A stretch of 5,424 bases of DNA, taken from the NCBI GenBank assembly GCA_934098345.1, contig CAKONX010000067.1, forward strand, positions 1 to 5,424. The letters are read 5' to 3'. Below, piece by piece: positions 5,219-5,424 of this stretch; within the stretch, counting starts at the first letter, position 1, and the number at the start of each line of letters is the position of its first letter. Below the pieces are notes generated by a model that ran no database searches, was not told where the DNA came from, and was given only the letters and a program-made list of their open reading frames with translations. Source of the DNA: an uncultured Bacilli bacterium (GTDB taxonomy: Bacteria > Bacillota_I > Bacilli_A > RF39 > UBA660). Made by a program: the position numbers and the translations under genes.

Positions 5219-5424
5219 ATGCAAAATAGAACTCATAATTTAAATGAATTGAGATTAGAAAATGTCGGAGAAAAAGTCGAACTAGTAGGTTGGCTTGAAA
5301 ATGTTAGAAAAGTTAGTAAAAATTTAGCATTTTTAATATTAAGAGATTTTTATGGAATAACTCAAATTGTTGTTGAAAACGAAGAAGTTATGAACATTGT
5401 TGACTCAATTAACTGTGAATCAAC
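5219..5424 (+). CDS. aspS: Aspartyl-tRNA synthetase, N-terminal part
   Basis: The first 68 codons are visible and the gene continues past the window. The ATG at 5219 follows a strong GGAGGAG (5207-5213) with a 5-base spacer. The start NRTHNLNELRLENVG (3-17) matches the RTHxxxELR opening of bacterial AspRS. It is followed by the anticodon-binding OB fold: VELVGWLENVRKV (20-32), LILRDFYGITQIVV (39-52). The enzyme charges tRNA-Asp with aspartate in the cytoplasm. The loop after GW (ENVRKVSKNLAF) departs from the common RRRDHGG sequence, as can happen in fast-evolving AT-rich lineages. AsnRS also has an OB fold, but it lacks the RTH opening. Only the anticodon-binding domain can be judged here; the catalytic motifs lie outside the window. 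Confidence 0.87.
   Translation, partial: MQNRTHNLNELRLENVGEKVELVGWLENVRKVSKNLAFLILRDFYGITQIVVENEEVMNIVDSINCES

Overview
The window is very AT-rich, has short intergenic gaps, Shine-Dalgarno sites of the AGGAG/GGTGAT type and standard stop codons with TGG for Trp. It carries Gram-positive-style type IV pilus (com/pil) genes and aspS. This fits an uncultured low-GC Bacillota, probably a gut Bacilli or Erysipelotrichia/RF39-like lineage. The taxonomy is an inference from composition and gene content only.

Layout. (1) Positions 1-468 are the 3' end of a + strand gene. Its product ends in a DUF6273-type domain (C-type-lectin / formylglycine-generating-enzyme-like fold) with a WWLRS motif. The last ~126 bases (343-468) are about half G+C, and C-ending NNY codons jump from roughly 10% to roughly half. 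This is the signature expected of the variable repeat (VR) of a diversity-generating retroelement (DGR), where AAY codons in a template are mutated at adenines. No reverse transcriptase, Avd gene or template repeat is visible in the window. (2) Positions 606-851 encode a small three-helix membrane protein with its own promoter. It converges with, and overlaps by 8 bp, a minus-strand small gene (844-1062) that resembles the YqfQ/VrrA family. (3) Positions 1162-3484 form a two-gene operon: a PilC/ComGB/GspF-type inner-membrane platform protein with an unusual N-terminal extension, then a PilD/ComC-type prepilin peptidase. The operon is driven by an extended -10 promoter and probably ends in a hairpin at 3509-3537. 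(4) Positions 3581-4204 encode a six-helix membrane protein, perhaps of the Pr6Pr / FAR-17a-AIG1-like group. (5) Positions 4257-5150 encode a BtaA/DUF3419-like SAM-binding protein. (6) From 5219 the start of aspS (aspartyl-tRNA synthetase) runs off the window.

How the genes fit together. PilD processes prepilins and PilC anchors pilus assembly in the membrane. The neighbouring hypervariable lectin-fold protein is a candidate pilus-borne or surface adhesin diversified by a DGR whose core lies elsewhere. The pilus link is inferred from proximity alone, because the N-terminus of that protein is outside the window. The three right-hand genes look like separately transcribed accessory and housekeeping genes.
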